Origin: Chlorokybus atmophyticus
Taxonomy: Eukaryota > Streptophyta > Chlorokybophyceae > Chlorokybales > Chlorokybaceae
Direction: 5' to 3'
Length of the DNA stretch: 64,000 bases
Assembly: GCA_009103225.1 (NCBI GenBank)
Contig: RHPI01001168.1
Location: 125,337-189,336, forward strand
The notes under the pieces were generated by a model. That model saw only the letters and a program-made list of their open reading frames with translations, did not search any database and had not been told where the DNA came from. Positions 34,890 through 48,800 of this stretch are shown one piece after another. The stretch's first letter is position 1. Every line of letters starts with the position of its first letter. The position numbers and the translations under genes were made by a program.

Positions 34890-37867
34890 CGCCATCACAT
34901 AAAGGCAGCAGGTTACGAGCGCCATGTAGGAAACCCGATCATGCAAAGCTACGATGGAGGTTGCAAGTAGCCAAGCAGGATGAGTCACTCACCACCGCTT
35001 TTGCAACAAGGTTCAAGTCGCTTCTGTTGCAAGACCCTCCGAAGCACGCGTCGCCAGAAAAGCACAATGCACCGCCCGCAGACAAGACACCTCCCAAAGA
35101 CAGGTTTGGTTGAGCAACGGTTACTGCCATATTTTAAGGCTCTGAGGCCATGCAGCACTGGGAGGAGTGAGAAGTCGGTGTTCAACTTGATCTCTAATGT
35201 AATGCAGGAGTATGCGTATACGAGTGGCATCTGAGAGGCACATAGCAACTGAGAAGGAAGAGCTCGCAGCTGTCCTGTTGAATCGTCTTCCAAGCAAAGA
35301 GGCGCGCAAGGACTTTCTCATGTTGTGCTCGTACGTGCGCTGTTTCTAGACTGCGCTTGGCTGACTGCTTGCAAGAAGTGATTGGCAGCAACTGACTAAG
35401 CATGTGGCAGGTCAGTGGAGTCCATCTTGCATGAAGAGCACCGCTCCATATTGGAGTGGCTGATGATGCAGCTCTCTCGGCACAGCACTGACAGGTCCGC
35501 AGCTGCCGGCATCCTGAACAGAGTACGGCCGCAAGAGCTGTGCGAAGATGGCCTTGAGTACGAGGATGAGTTGGGAGGTGACGTCAATGGGGCTGTAACT
35601 CCAGCTGAGCTCGTCAATGCAGTCACGGAAACTGCGCAGAAGCTGTTCAGTGAATTGAGTGGAGAAAATGGCAGCGAATCACAGACTGATGGCGTCACCA
35701 AAGATGCCAAGAACAACACATCTGAAAGGTACATAGTCAGTGTTTTGTGGTTATACCTCGCTTGAGTCAACGTTCCTGACGAGCTAAACGTTCATGGCCA
35801 GTGATGCAGCAGACGATTTGGAGGCTGCCTTTGTGCAACTGTTGACTCGAGCCAAGTACTTGCCACTGTCGCCAAGAGATCTCGATGTGGCAGCAGCATT
35901 GAATGAGGACTACCTGCTGACCTTACCTGTTGAGATTGATCAACGAGGGTCGTCCTCCAACGTGCTAATCTACCGGTATGGTACACCAGCATGTACGCAG
36001 TTGACATTGAGCCTTTGGCTTGGTACATGCCCAGGCCTTTTCACGAATAGACACTGCAAACCGTGGTTGAAGCGTACGAGTCCACTCCTGTCCTGATTTT
36101 TGTTTGTGTCCTGCAGGCGTGGCTACTCAGCGGTTTATGATGGAGGACGGTTGCTGGGCCAAAAGTTGGATCACCTGCAAGCCGCAGGAGTGCGGTTGTT
36201 GTTCAACGTAGTGGCGTTCCCGGTTTACAGTGTCGGGCGCTGGTTGGTAGACACATGGCGCATCGCCAAAAAGACCGGAGAGCTATGGGGCTGGGCACGC
36301 GGGCTTGAAGCCTGGCTGGACAGGAATGTCTCCAGCAATGTGACAGACGAAGCCTATGATCCGCTGAAGCCAAGATACCTTGCTAGCTTGTCCTCTGCTG
36401 GTGAGCTTATGGCAGTATAGGTTCATGAACTCTTATGTGGTTGCATTAGCTCCGGCTAAAGTAAAGGTATCCAAAGGTATGCAAGTGAAGGTATGTTGTG
36501 CAGGCACACGAGGTAGGTGGCTTCGGCGCTTAATGATCAACATCGGGTTGCTGCCGGAACCGCGAGGGGGGGAGGTTTCGGCCATCGCCGAAGCGTACTC
36601 TGACCCTGCTGCGCGTGCGAGGCCGCAGTATGTGCAACGCATCTCGCTGCGGGAGCTGTTTGAGCGCGTGTGCGAGAAGGACGATCGCTCTTTCTTTACA
36701 CGCCTTCGGCAAGGACTGGAATGCTTCTGGCAGGAGACGCGGCTTGAAGAACCTGCCTTCAAAGAAGTTGTTGTGATGTATCGTAAAGGCACCGCACAGG
36801 ATCAGAGCAACCTCAGCCAGCATCCGGACTACTCGGGCGTGTCCAACTTCTACGTGATGGCGTACAAGGACATCCCCATGGCGGATTTGAAGGTTGTCTT
36901 TCCGGACAACAGATTGCGCTTCAGGATTGCAGATGTCATAAGGGTGGACCTGTCCGTAGCGGCCGGTCTGTTCCTGGCAGCATACCCATTCCGGTTCCGC
37001 AATCCGGACTCCCTGCAAGCCCTCGCGCTCGATATCGCCGCCATCTCCACTGTTGTCCTGTGGGGCGGACGAGCGCTGCTGGAGTTCAAACGCTCATGGG
37101 ACAGGTAATACTGGCATCTCATCAGCCAGTAATTACACACCGAACAGTTGTAGTAATCTTGCACAAGGCAGCACTGTCACCTTTGTTGGCATCAATGAGG
37201 CTGAATGCCGCACTGACTTGCAACTTACATGTCACAGTCATAGTGTAAGTGTTGAAACTTTGATGTCGCTCGTATTATTGGATGCATGCATATCAAAGAA
37301 AACAGAACGATGATTCTGTGGGACGACACTGAGTGCGGGAGATCTTCATGCGTGTTTTATGAAGTGGTGCCAAGTTGGAACGTTGGCTATCTTGGTGTCC
37401 TGAGCATACACACCGTTCGCAGGTACCAGTTGTTCAACAACAGGACGCTGTACGAGAAGACCGTGGCTAGCAGTTTTGGCGTGGTTCACGTGCTGGTGGA
37501 CGCTTCAGAAGACCAGCAATTCAAGCTGGTGGTGACTGCGTACTGCATGCTGCTTCAGGCCGAGCACGCGTTGTCCGCGCAGGAGCTCGCGTGGCGATGC
37601 GAAACCTTTCTTGCAGAGGCCTTCCTGGAGAATGTCACATTCACCGAATGCGAACCGGTGGAGGCTTTGCTCAGGCTGGGCCTGGCGGAGCTTGTTCCTG
37701 TTGTGAATGGTGATGCCAATGGTGTTGATGAGTACACGCACATCCCGGAATGGGAGAAGAAGTATCGCGCACTGCCGCTGGCGCGGGCGCGCACTCAGCT
37801 GCAATCGCATTGGATGCGGCTGCTGCAGATGCCAACGCTCGAGCTGGCGTCCTTGCACAAGCAATAA
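34890..37867 (+). CDS. DUF3754 (TMEM143-like) membrane protein
   Basis: The resolved exons are: one ending at 35103 (ASPEKHNAPPADKTPPKDR), 35208-35330, 35411-35728, 35802-35975, 36117-36400, 36504-37104 and 37423-37867. They join in frame. Family marks are LLTRAKYLPLSPRDL and LIYRRGYSAVYDGGRLL, then FYVMAYKDIPMADLKVVFPD (the domain core). Two hydrophobic segments follow (LSVAAGLFLAAYPF; LDIAAISTVVLWGG). The C-terminal block is NNRTLYEKTVASSFGVVHVLVD with QFKLVVTAYCML, as in plant and animal DUF3754 proteins. Animal members are mitochondrial membrane proteins; the role is unknown. The N-terminus, possibly a targeting peptide, is not resolved, so the start is approximate. Confidence 0.8.
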
Positions 37868-38418
37868 TGACGGGAAGCATTCGTGGTGTACAGAGGTTGG
37901 GTGGGTGGATATGTGGTTTGCATTGTTTGGTTGGAGTGCACGAGTTGTACAGACATTGATAGATAGCGCTGAACATGCTTGTAGCAGTAATTGCCCACGC
38001 GTACATTGCAGCGCCAATAACTTATTTCACTGGATGTCTCCTGCTGCTTGAGTATGTTTGGCTGTTTTGTTTTGGGGGCATAATCTGAAAGCACGTCGGA
38101 AGCCAAATGCTTGACAAACAGCTATGAGCATGATTGGTTGATGTACACAGTGTCATGGAATTTCACCCAATGTAATGTTATGGCATTGGGCGCCTCGTAC
38201 CTTATCAATTCTAAGGTACGACATACATGCAATTGTCTGGCTGCGGTGTCTGTTACCGTGCCTACCCCCACACGCACTACATGCGACGCGAGCACCACTG
38301 TGTGGCGCTCCCAGCAGCACCACGCCCCCCTCCTCCACCGTTGTCAGCAATGCCGCATGCCGGGGTCCACGTACAATCATACTATACACCCTGACCGCGC
38401 GCTCTCAGTACTTGTACG
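37868..38418. other. Intergenic between convergent genes
   Basis: Spacer between the DUF3754 gene and ATG12. Nothing recognisable. Confidence 0.5.
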
Positions 38419-39480
38419 CTATCCCCAAGCAGGAGTACAGGCGTAGTTCAACTTGAGCTCTCCGTTCTGACCAAAGTTCTGCGTGCCAACGGTTGGAGTC
38501 AAAACTACACATCAAGTAAAGCAAACGACCGCGCGCGAGCAAGTAGCGTGCGCATGTGTGCGCATGCACACACAGACACGTGAGCCTCACCAGAAACAGT
38601 TCCTGCACGAGCGCATCAGGGCTGGGTGAAAACGCCATGTTGCAATATATGAACTGCCAGAAAGCAAGCAACATCATCAGTTCTCCTGCATAAACATTAG
38701 TGCATTGCAGTATTGCTACTCTACAAGCTGTATAACATGAACAATACCAATAGCAAACGTGCTAACTCGTGAAATGTTGCACCAACACTATGCCTGCAGC
38801 TGTGTGATGTTGGCCTAACTGTGAGTTGCATGTAATGATGCGCGTCTGAGCAAGGACAAATGACTTGTGTTCACATGACAGCATAGATACAGCTGAAACT
38901 GCGTTACAATCAAGAACATGTACCACTGTGTTGTTCACGACACAACATACCGACAAGTAACATGACTGACCACGTTGTCTCGATGCAGCTGCCTCCTGAG
39001 GAAATCCTGAACCTTGCCCAGACGGTCCTCCGCGGAGACCTTGAACTTGGACTGCTTCAGGATCGGTGCGTCGCCCGTTGCATTCAGATGCACAGTCACT
39101 GCGACATACATAGTTGTATCACGTTTCCTATGTTGTCTGTTTGTTTTAAGCCTACAATAATATGAGACAGCATGCATGGTGATGGCACACGCACGTGGTT
39201 ACCACGTTCTGACTTAATGCATGCACACAAGTCGTGTAAAACCAAGCAATTGTTCGAGAAACCAAGGTGGTGCCATTTTTCCAGATTTTATGCGCAAACT
39301 TTGACACGCAAGATTGGCTTCACAGTGTGCATAGGTAAGTCCTGCATGCACACCCTTGACCATATTGTGCCGACTCAGCGCTGTTCGTTTTCTTGCAACA
39401 ATCATCATTGCAGTATGCGAACCTTTACGGGTAGGCTGTGGACTTGGGGCAGTATCAGTAGGAGTAGCAGGGGCCGACAT
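38419..39480 (-). CDS. ATG12: Ubiquitin-like autophagy protein ATG12
   Basis: Four exons (39480-39423, 39098-38971, 38653-38591, 38478-38419) join in frame to 102 residues. ATG12 is a ubiquitin fold that is attached through its C-terminal glycine (via ATG7 and ATG10) to ATG5. The conjugate then drives ATG8 lipidation. Marks are GDAPILKQSKFKVSAEDRLG, VQDFLRRQLHRDNVFIY and MAFSPSPDALVQELF, then the end NYACTPAWG with the required terminal Gly and preceding Trp. The short Thr/Pro-rich N-terminal extension resembles the plant protein. The first exon codes only this leader. Confidence 0.95.
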
Positions 39481-40472
39481 GACAGCATACTACCTCATGT
39501 ACGTGCGCCGCCGCCGCCGCTGATGACTATATCCATGCCGCCAACACTGCCAGCAACGATACTGTATAAGTTATTCCGAGCCCGAGAACCATGTTTATGA
39601 GAGACGTGCATTACCCCGGCGTCTGCAATCAGCCATGTATCTGATAACCCGTTATGCATGGAAGCACTTAGTATAGTAGTGCCCCGGGTGCAACGTATCT
39701 GTGTGTGCCGGCCTGTTTCTTCGCTTGCTTTACTCTTGTGGGATTTGTGAGCTTGTGTGAGCTTGTATGTGAACAAACTGCATGTATGAAAGATGACTTC
39801 TACCCTATGCATCGTTCGTTTTGCCGTGCTGACCTGCAGACATACACACAAGTCCCTGCTACAGACCATGAACAGAACTGCTATATTATCACCAGCTTTT
39901 GACTAGTTTGTAACCTTGCAGTGCGCATGTGCATGTATGCGTGGCTGCAAGGCACATGACAGCTCTGTATTATCATTAATACACAAGCGTTCGCTGTCAG
40001 CGCTGCCATACCATACCCAATTGCCATCATGCTCAACACACAACCCAACATGCACACCCCGTCATGCTGAGCAAGCGCGGCATCTGCAAGGTTGCGCGCA
40101 TGCGCGCTCGTATAGGTGTACAGGGATTAGTATGCATCTGTGTCTGTGCACGCGCATGCATGTGTAGGTTGGGAAGACACATTATCGTAGGCATGCACGG
40201 GCATGCCTACGATACAATTTCACAGCACACCCTAACCCCATGGTGTCTTAGGTAGTGTGAGTGTACAAAAGATGCAAGCTACATCACTTATGGTGTCTTA
40301 GGTATCGCACATGAGCATACAAACGCGCGCATTTCCAATCAATAAAACTCTGCGGTTTCACCAGCAACAACACTGCACATCAGATCGCACACACATACCC
40401 ATGTTACGAACTGGCACATACAACGTAAACACCAACGGTGTGTATCTACACTTAAGGATGTGTTGCTGCTCA
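39481..40472. other. Intergenic
   Basis: No gene is seen. It contains the hairpin at 40183-40214 and two copies of TGGTGTCTTAGGTA near 40241 and 40291. Confidence 0.5.
40183..40214. repeat. Perfect hairpin, 14-bp arms, 4-base loop
   Basis: TATCGTAGGCATGC (40183-40196), loop ACGG, then GCATGCCTACGATA (40201-40214). No U-run follows, so a simple terminator is not implied. Confidence 0.93.
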
Positions 40473-43400
40473 CTAGCTCAGTTCTCCAATCGGGACTATC
40501 GCAAGCCACATCTCGTGCAACAAATCGTAGAGTTGTTGGCTGACACTGATCTGTGCAATGAGACAAAAGTCAACCACGCCTGCAAGTGATGAAGTACATT
40601 GATACTTATTGAATATGAGTGCAAACCCACCTTGTAGGGGACGGGATTTGACAGCCGCAAATGCTCCTCATTGATCGTGTTGAGCGAATTGCGGCAGCGT
40701 TGTTGCAACTCCAGCAGAGACTCTTTTCCAACATTGCCTACTGTACAACCACAATCACATGTGTATGTGTTAAGGCTTACTGTAGCCCACGATTTTGTTT
40801 CCTGACATGCAAAAACAGTGCTTTGATTGCGTACCACGCAAGCACGTTATAGTACGTTACCTGGCCTTCCGTCCCAAACAAGCATGTTGAGTTCTTCCAC
40901 TTTCGAGGGGACCACATATGCATGTATGCTGGCTTGGAAAGGGTGCCTGATCAACACCCTCTCGCCCACCTGCAAGACAACATTATGAAACTGTGTGCCT
41001 CTTAACCTGAGACTCGTGTGTTGGCACTGTGCGCGTGCGCGCACAAACTGTCAAGCAGAGTTTTGACCAGACAAAGTGGGAGGGCTGACTTTGACCCAAA
41101 CAGCATTGCCGACTAGTACAGAGCATACAGGGTGAGGTGACAATGCAGTTGACACGAAGCAACAACTTTCATGTGTGTACCTTTGGATCCGGCTCTGTGA
41201 CGCGCTGCATCAAGTCCGCCACCGCGCGCCCGTCCTTACCTACCCACGCAAGCGCAGCGCATGTTGCAAGGTTATGTATGATCGCACAGTCTATGGTCTG
41301 CTTTACTATAAGTTGAGACTTACCATACAACCGGAAAGCCTTCTTCTTTCCCGGCAGTGTAAGCTGTCACACATGCAATGTGTGTGGTTGTCAACAAGCG
41401 CATGCCTTGCAAACATGTGGAGACATCGCGAGCAACGTGGTGAAACAGCACACAATGTACCCACCCACCCGACCCACTCACCAACCCGCACACACACACA
41501 CCTTTTCCTTGTCTTGCGACACTTTGATGCGCGGCTGTTCGCCGATCTGTACGAGCTTGTAGACGCAGCCCAAGGCCGGCTGCTTGTAGCAAGTCACGAG
41601 GTGGGTGCCGATACCAAAGGCGTCAATCTCGTGACCCTGCAATAATCAATCTTTGATTGAGCAACATAAAAGGGTACAATGTGTGTGTATGTGTGCGTGC
41701 GCGTATGTTGTTGCATGTGCGTGTGCGCCTGCATGTGAGTGCGGAAACTTGCTTACACACGCACACGCACGCACACGGGTGTGCGTGCGTGTGTATGCCA
41801 TGTGTCTCGCACTGCCCGCATGCACATGCCACACGGCAACGCTGGCAATGTGGCTGTTTAACAGAATGAACTCATACACATGTTGAACTTCACACTCCCA
41901 ACACGCTCCCATTACAAACGTGACGTCACTCACCTGCTCATTGAGTGCCACGATCACGTCTTCGCTGAGATCGCTGCTCGCAAAGATCTGCCTCCCCGCA
42001 AACCCCTCCACCCCGAACCCCTCCTCCACCAGCCGAAACACCTGCCGCACCCGTTTCGACAGCCAGGCCAAGTCGCCTGAATCCAGCCTCACACCCACAG
42101 CCTGATACCTGAGCACACATAACGACATCGTCACGTGATGTGGTGTGGCGTGGGAGTGTGGGGGAATGATGAGTGTACCCGAGGGTGTGGAGGGCGAGGG
42201 CGACGGCGCAGAAGTTTGGGGTGCCGGAACGGAGGGTGTCGTACGTGTCGACGAGGGCCAAGAAGGATCTGTGCGCTTGTTGTGGAAACAATCCAACAGC
42301 AATGTCACACACAGAAGCATAGACTACAACATAGACGAGTGTAGAGACACATAAACGTGCTTTGCGAGTTGGGCAGCACATGATACGCATGCCTTACCTG
42401 GGGAAAGCGATAGCATAACTCGCAAATGCGGCTAACTCCGAGTCGTTCGTGTCGTGGAGGTGAGTGGCAAATGCTTTGTGTTCAAGCATCTTGTTGAGCC
42501 AATCGCGTGAAAGCTGCAAGAAGTCCTCGCACACTTCATCGCTGTTTGCTGCACGGCAAGCATCAAGTTTGGCCTCAAGTTGAGAATGGCACAACACTTG
42601 CACAGACAATGACCAGAGTCCGACCCGATGATTGTAGTAACCTGGCCTGTAACTGCGTGCGTGCGTGTATGTGTGCATGTGTGTGTATGTGCGCATGCAA
42701 CCACGCACTCTCACAACATCAGCTTGATTCAACTTGCACACAAACACCCATGCATGCTCATTGCGACCGTGTGTGTATGTGTTCTCACGCTATGCGCATA
42801 CGTGTGTACAAAGAGCTTGCTTCCAAGCAATATCTCACCATAACGTAAGGACCGAACTGTAACTGCATCAAAGTTTACAAACGAGCTGACAAATGCATGC
42901 GCGTGCGTTCCCTTCACCGGTATGTCGAACAGCTTGCCGGCCTGCACATTGCTGCGACGCAAGTGAACGAAGTGTGCTTTTCATGTGTGAGTTCGGTATT
43001 GAAACACGATACACACTTGAAGAGGCACACACAAAGTGCACCTTGTGGAGTCGAAGAGCCCCAGCATAGCGTAGCGCGAAGCTGAGATGCCACCATCTGG
43101 ACCCTGGGTATGAACAGCCCTGTCATTGGAAGCAAGCTACTACAGTGTAGCACATTCACGACTATGCATACGCAACACAACGCGGAAGCAGCAGGACATA
43201 CTACCCAAAGGCACGCGCATGCATGCACACGCCTTGAGAGACAGGATTGCTGAGCTCTTGGTCGTGACTGCGCATGCACACGCACACAACTACTTACATA
43301 CGTACGTACTGAGCGCTTGTTGTATATTTTGGAAGTAAACTAAAGTACAGGCGGAAAAAGTGGCAAGGTAAAGATCACTTACTTGCGCCCGTCGCAGCCC

Positions 43401-43827
43401 AAACTCAACCAGCGTCTTGTCGTCTCCAGCAGCGCGTCGGTGCCGCACGGCGTTGGTGGCAAGCAGCGACGGGTAATTGATCAGAGTCAGAAGAGTGGTC
43501 TCCAAGATTTGAGAAATCTGAGCACAGACATGCAAACGTACATCAACGCGCAAAAGCGTACACGCACGCATATGTGCACACACACAGACACACGCACAAG
43601 TGTGTGTGCGTTTGTTTGCATGCATGTACGTGTATGCGCACACGCGTGCGCGCGTCAACACGCGCGCATGCATGCACATGTACTCGGACACAGACACGCA
43701 CACAGACACAAAATAGAGCAACGCACGACCATAGCAGCACACCAACAACATTAGTCAACTTACACACTGCCCAAATAGGCTTGCAAGAGACGCTGATATT
43801 GTCTCTTGCAAGCCTTGCAACCACGCC

Positions 43828-43868
<41 letters not shown>

Positions 43869-44830
43869 CTCACCAGCAGCGGCCCTTCAACACGTATAAT
43901 AGGCACATGCGGGAACACGACCGTTCCTTCCGGTACAGCCCACATTTGCACTCGTGAGCAGTCGAGTTCTCTCAGGTAGTCCCAGAACCCCTCCTCCTCC
44001 GCGGCCTCCGACACCACCGTCTTGAGGTAGCTTATGTCCTCGCTTGTGAAATGAAACGAAGCCACAAAAGAGAGGACTTCGGAGAGACCGGCGAAGACGG
44101 TGAACTCGCCGTTGAAAGGAGGCTCGCGGAAGTAAAGGTCATAGCTGCGTACAGATCACTTACATTTCACACGTCCTTGCACATGCACACGCGTGCACGC
44201 AAATGCAAATGCAAACGCGCGTGCACACGCATGCACAAGTACAAGCACAAGCACACACACTGTGTGGCTTACACGCACGCAAGCACGCACACTATTGTTA
44301 GAGTAGTATTCAGTCGAGTCTCGCAGAAATGCTGTGCCTCAACGCTGGCACAGCATTTTTGGTGGGACCGACAATCAACTTGCATGAAGACTGGTTGGTA
44401 AGCCTACAATGCAGGAGTGAGCAACAGTCCAGCTGTACACATCTGTGATCAGCAGTACATGAAAACAGTACAACGCATTGTGCTGAAGCGTGAGTAGTTG
44501 AATTCCGCTTGCACGCACGCCTGTTGTTGATCACTTACACAGCTGGCTCGTCCGCCTTGCCGCTCTTCCAGTAAGCGTACGCCATAGTCAGCTCATACAT
44601 GTCTGAAGCACAAGCACATTGCCGAGAAAGTAATAAACAACCAACTCTCAAGCATGGCTCAGTACAATCACACTAACAGACAGAGCAGAGCAGCACATGC
44701 TTGACACTGCATGCATGCACTGCTGCCATGCAACCAGCCTCCCTCCCTGCTTGCCTGTGAGCAAGGGCCCCACGAGGCTGTTGGTGGGTCTGGGCAAGGA
44801 GGGTGTTGAGGACGACGTGGTGGCGGCCAT
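40473..44830 (-). CDS. NAPRT: Nicotinate phosphoribosyltransferase
   Basis: The enzyme joins nicotinate to PRPP (ATP-coupled) to make nicotinate mononucleotide for NAD salvage. About fifteen exons were traced. The N-terminus has [20 protein letters not shown] (44830-44755 joined to 44602-44539). Exon 44144-43874 encodes [15 protein letters not shown] and [21 protein letters not shown]. Exon 43517-43383 encodes [19 protein letters not shown]. Then come [16 protein letters not shown] (43103-43042), [17 protein letters not shown] (42953-42839), [14 protein letters not shown] and [12 protein letters not shown] (about 42108-41935), [20 protein letters not shown], and [10 protein letters not shown]; the end is [19 protein letters not shown]. 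The KGTHAH loop holds the histidine phosphorylated in this family. Intron 1 has a GC donor (CAG|GCAAGC). One exon border near 42577 is uncertain. Confidence 0.95.
43778..43814. repeat. Perfect hairpin, 14-bp arms, in a NAPRT intron
   Basis: GGCTTGCAAGAGAC (43778-43791), loop GCTGATATT, GTCTCTTGCAAGCC (43801-43814). Confidence 0.93.
43831..43870. repeat. (AAC)n microsatellite adjacent to a splice donor
   Basis: About thirteen AAC trinucleotides on the plus strand. On the gene strand it is (GTT)n starting just inside the intron after the exon ending at 43874. Confidence 0.9.
44327..44358. repeat. Perfect hairpin, 12-bp arms, in a NAPRT intron
   Basis: AAATGCTGTGCC (44327-44338), loop TCAACGCT, GGCACAGCATTT (44347-44358). 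Confidence 0.9.
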
Positions 44831-45809
44831 GGCGGCGGCGGCGGAGGAGGAGGAGACTGAGGGGGGTGTCGCCGCATGCGGTGGCTTGCAGCTCACACCC
44901 TGTACAGTGTGCATGTGCTAGTAGTGCGTGTTTTCTGGTCGTTGTGCTGATGTGGACGGGTATGCTGCGGGCTGGAGTGCCACGTGGCATGCCAGCCCGC
45001 CAACTTGAAGGCTATCTGGGCTATTACATGTACTATGCAGCACCCTTACACCACAACATTGTGAACTTTTGTGTTCTTTAATCTTCTTGATTTGTATGTT
45101 CATACTATTTATTTTGCTGGTAGAATTTTGGATCCACATGTCAATTGCCGCACACGAAGCGTAAGCAATAGCATTTCCAAATGACAACCTCAAAAAATGG
45201 GGAGAACATCATTGCAAGTTGCAAACCCTTCCGTATGCACTTGCAATCTACATTTCTTGTATAAGTACTTAATCTTTGATTTCCCTATGTTAACGATAAG
45301 CGGCACAAGTATTGAAAGCATGCTAAAATTAGCTTCGAGTTGAGAAATAAAAACCGGCTTTGATACGATTGTCAGTACAATTATTGATGATATCTTTATG
45401 CAGCGCTGCAAAACCTTAGCCATTTAACACCTTTGCGTACAATCAATTGCTCATGCTTACATATAAATTATGTACTACTGTTCATGATATGTACAAATAA
45501 TGCAAGCGACATAATACGTCCAACAACCATTGATGTGTTGTACTTGGTTTGAAGGATCCATGTACAAATACTATGCAATCCTTTGCGCATTACACCAAAG
45601 CTATACTTCAACATAACCTTGGAAGCCAACTGGTACAATGATGACAATATCGTTGTACGGTTGATGGGTGGCCCATACGCAACTATCGTAATATACAACA
45701 TCTTTAAATACACTGTACACACATACGTACATGAGCTGCACATACGATTTTAGCCTAAATGTTCGTCATATGCAAGTCAGCCTTTTATATTACCTTGATT
45801 GCATAATCG
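44831..45809. other. Intergenic, AT-richer, nothing recognised
   Basis: A clearly AT-richer stretch (about 45060-45830) between NAPRT and the channel gene. No domains or RNAs were seen. Confidence 0.5.
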
Positions 45810-48800
45810 TTACCAATCGTGCATATCGAGTAGACACCATGCTGCAAGCATGTGCAACTCTTGGAACTCCTTCATGTTTTCCTGCCATTCACTTCATGTC
45901 ACTACACATTCACCAATGTCCACATGACACTCAAAGCTTGTTGCACTGCTCTGCATGCACGACAAACTACCTGGAGGTTTTCCATTGTCACATAGAAACG
46001 GAAGAGCGTGTCTCGCGGCCATACGGCCTCCTCTTCCACGTTTGTTATTGCCCACTCCAGCTGCCTCAAAATCTGAGGCCTGCAGAAAAAGGGCAACCAA
46101 CACAACATGAACACATGACCACAGCACCAACACATGACTCAAATGAGATCAGAAGCTTGTCACGCGAAGTCAGTAAGCACAATGTAAAAACTCACCACTC
46201 CTCCTTTTCGTTCTTTTCTGCGAGCTGCGCCGCGGCTGCAGCGGCCCGATTCGGCAAGTCTTCAAATAGAGTCACGACGCTATTCTTGCGTGATGAGTAC
46301 CTTGAGCTGTTAACAGAAGAAAAGAGAACGAAAGAAAGTAAGAAACCCAACTTGCAGCTGAGATACTGAGATACTTTGTACACAGTGCACGGCATGTTGT
46401 TTTCAACACGTCTCGTGCAAAGGACTTACATGTGTTGAAGCAACTGGAGTTGACTTCACATTGTGTGACAGCAAATGTTACATGCCATCACTCTGACACA
46501 ACAGCAAGTCTCACGCACAAGCATCATTTCTCATACGAACCCAGCCACACCACAATACAACAACACCAGAACAGCATGCATCCCATCAGTCCGTCACCTG
46601 TGCTCGCCGTCCCCGTCGCGTCCCGTCGCCACCTCCCCCTCCTCGTCCAGTGCGGGCACGCCTCCACCAAGCGCGGTCGGCGGCATCGGCAGCGGCGGGA
46701 CAACGTGCGCGTGGCCGTCACCGCCGCCCGCACCGTGACCCGGCAGACCCACCTGAGAGCATGGTCACAAGCATAAGACAAAGGTGTTATTGCGTTGCTT
46801 GTTGTAATGACACTGTGTTGTAAAGTGCAATAACAGGCAACAGTACACCATATTGCTGCATTGACAACATTTTGTTGCGATGTCGCTAGTTGCAACAAGT
46901 AGCAACAGAACAACAAAGTTGCCGTCACGGTAACAACACCAAGTTGTTTATGCTTGTAAACGCAAAACACGAGCACGCAACAACATGGTGTGATCACAAC
47001 AACACAACGCTTACTATGGCCCCAGAGCGGTGATGCGCAAGTTCGCGTCGCTGGGCCATCCAATGATTGTAGTCCATGACTTCGACATTGTTGTTGTTGT
47101 TGCTGTTATTGTTGTTGGTGGTGTGGTTGTTGCTATGGCTTGTGCCCATCAAGTCCTCATCGTCCCCGCCCCACGCATCCCCGCCACCGTGCGTCCCAGG
47201 GCTGCTACCGGCACTCGACGGACGACTAGAGTTCCTTGAGTCTGCCCTTGATGACGCCCTCGACACCGACGAGTTGACTAAACCAACAAACATCAGCTCC
47301 ATTCAACAACAACAACAACAACATCAACAACGACAACTTGATATTAAGATGAAGTGCACGCTGTAACGAACTTACAGGAGCCTCTCTTCTTGCCGCTGGC
47401 GCTCATGTGGTCGTCATCTTGGCCCATGTCCATCTTGTCCATAGCTCCTCCTTCAATGATAGCTTCCGCCGCAGCAGCCTGGACACGAGAAACTGTAACT
47501 GCAATGCAACACACCCCCACACACACCTACACACCACCACACAACATGCGAGGGGTCACTCACGCGGGCAGCGGCGGCGGCGGCGGCAGCGGCGGCCTCC
47601 TGCGCGGCGGCAGCAGCAGGGTTGGAGTTCATGGTGGATGCTTTGCGGTTCTTGTTTGTTGAGCTGCCTCCACGCTGACTGGATTTCAATGTCTCCTGCA
47701 TGTGTGTGTGTGTGCGTGCGTGCGTGCGTCCGTGCAAAACGCAGCATGTTGTCATGGATGCATGGCTGACTACACCCTAGTGCGTGTGTTGTGTGTGGTT
47801 TTTGTGATTGCGCGGACAGAGGCCAATATGCGATTGCTGCGACTCCGCTGGACGCTCGATCACGCAACACGAAAAGGTTGGACCGAATGTCCATGCGCTT
47901 ATGCAACGAAGCATGTGTGTGCATCAAGAGGACACAACTTGGTAGTTAGCAAAACCATCCTACAACCATCATCAAACCCAACACCAACACACACCTTGAC
48001 AGCATTGGCAGCCTCTTCAGCCTCCATCTGCTGCATCTGTGCCTTCTTCTTGTTCTGTCAGCACAGAGCAAACAGATACAACACATACTCAACATATGAC
48101 TCTATCTATGAACTTGATGAATTGCAACAACAACAACATGGACACAACTGACAACATGAGAGTTGAATGAGCGTACCTCTTTCCTCTGCTGTCTCGTAAT
48201 CTCCTCCAGCTCCTGCGCAACAGAGCTGAAGTGGCGCACCATCACGCCAACAAATATGTTGCGGAAAACAAAGCCTCCCACCCAAATCCACGACACGAAG
48301 TACGCCGCCACCACCGCCCCGTTGACCTACACACGAGTGTGATCATCAGGCTAAGTTGTTGTCAATATGGTTGTTGTTGCTGTTGTCGTTGACGACGAGG
48401 TCGCAGATGATGATGTTATGTCTCACCTTTGTTTTTACTTCCACCAAGAACCCGTACCAATGGTCAAAGGTGAGAAGCTCGAACAGCGTGGGGAACATGA
48501 ACTGGAAGCTTGCCAACCTATACTGTGAGCACAACATCAAGTAGTACAGTATTAGTAACTGCCACAGTCCATCACTCTGTATCTATAACAACGTCAGACA
48601 CGCTGATTGCTTCAGTGACTTGTTGTTGTGTCCAACTCTGCTTCTCTTACCTGAGACTGGAGCGTTGGGTCCCTGCTGCGGACATAACCAACAAACAGCA
48701 TGACGCCGAAAACAGCGTAGATGTAAAGCACGATTGCCAGCAGCATCATGATGAAAGTCATAGACTGGAACGCCTCCCAGAGGGTCCTCACGATCACACG

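Noticed and set aside
40183-40214. Reading this hairpin as a rho-independent terminator
   Set aside because: No T-run follows on either side, and the setting is a eukaryotic nuclear genome.
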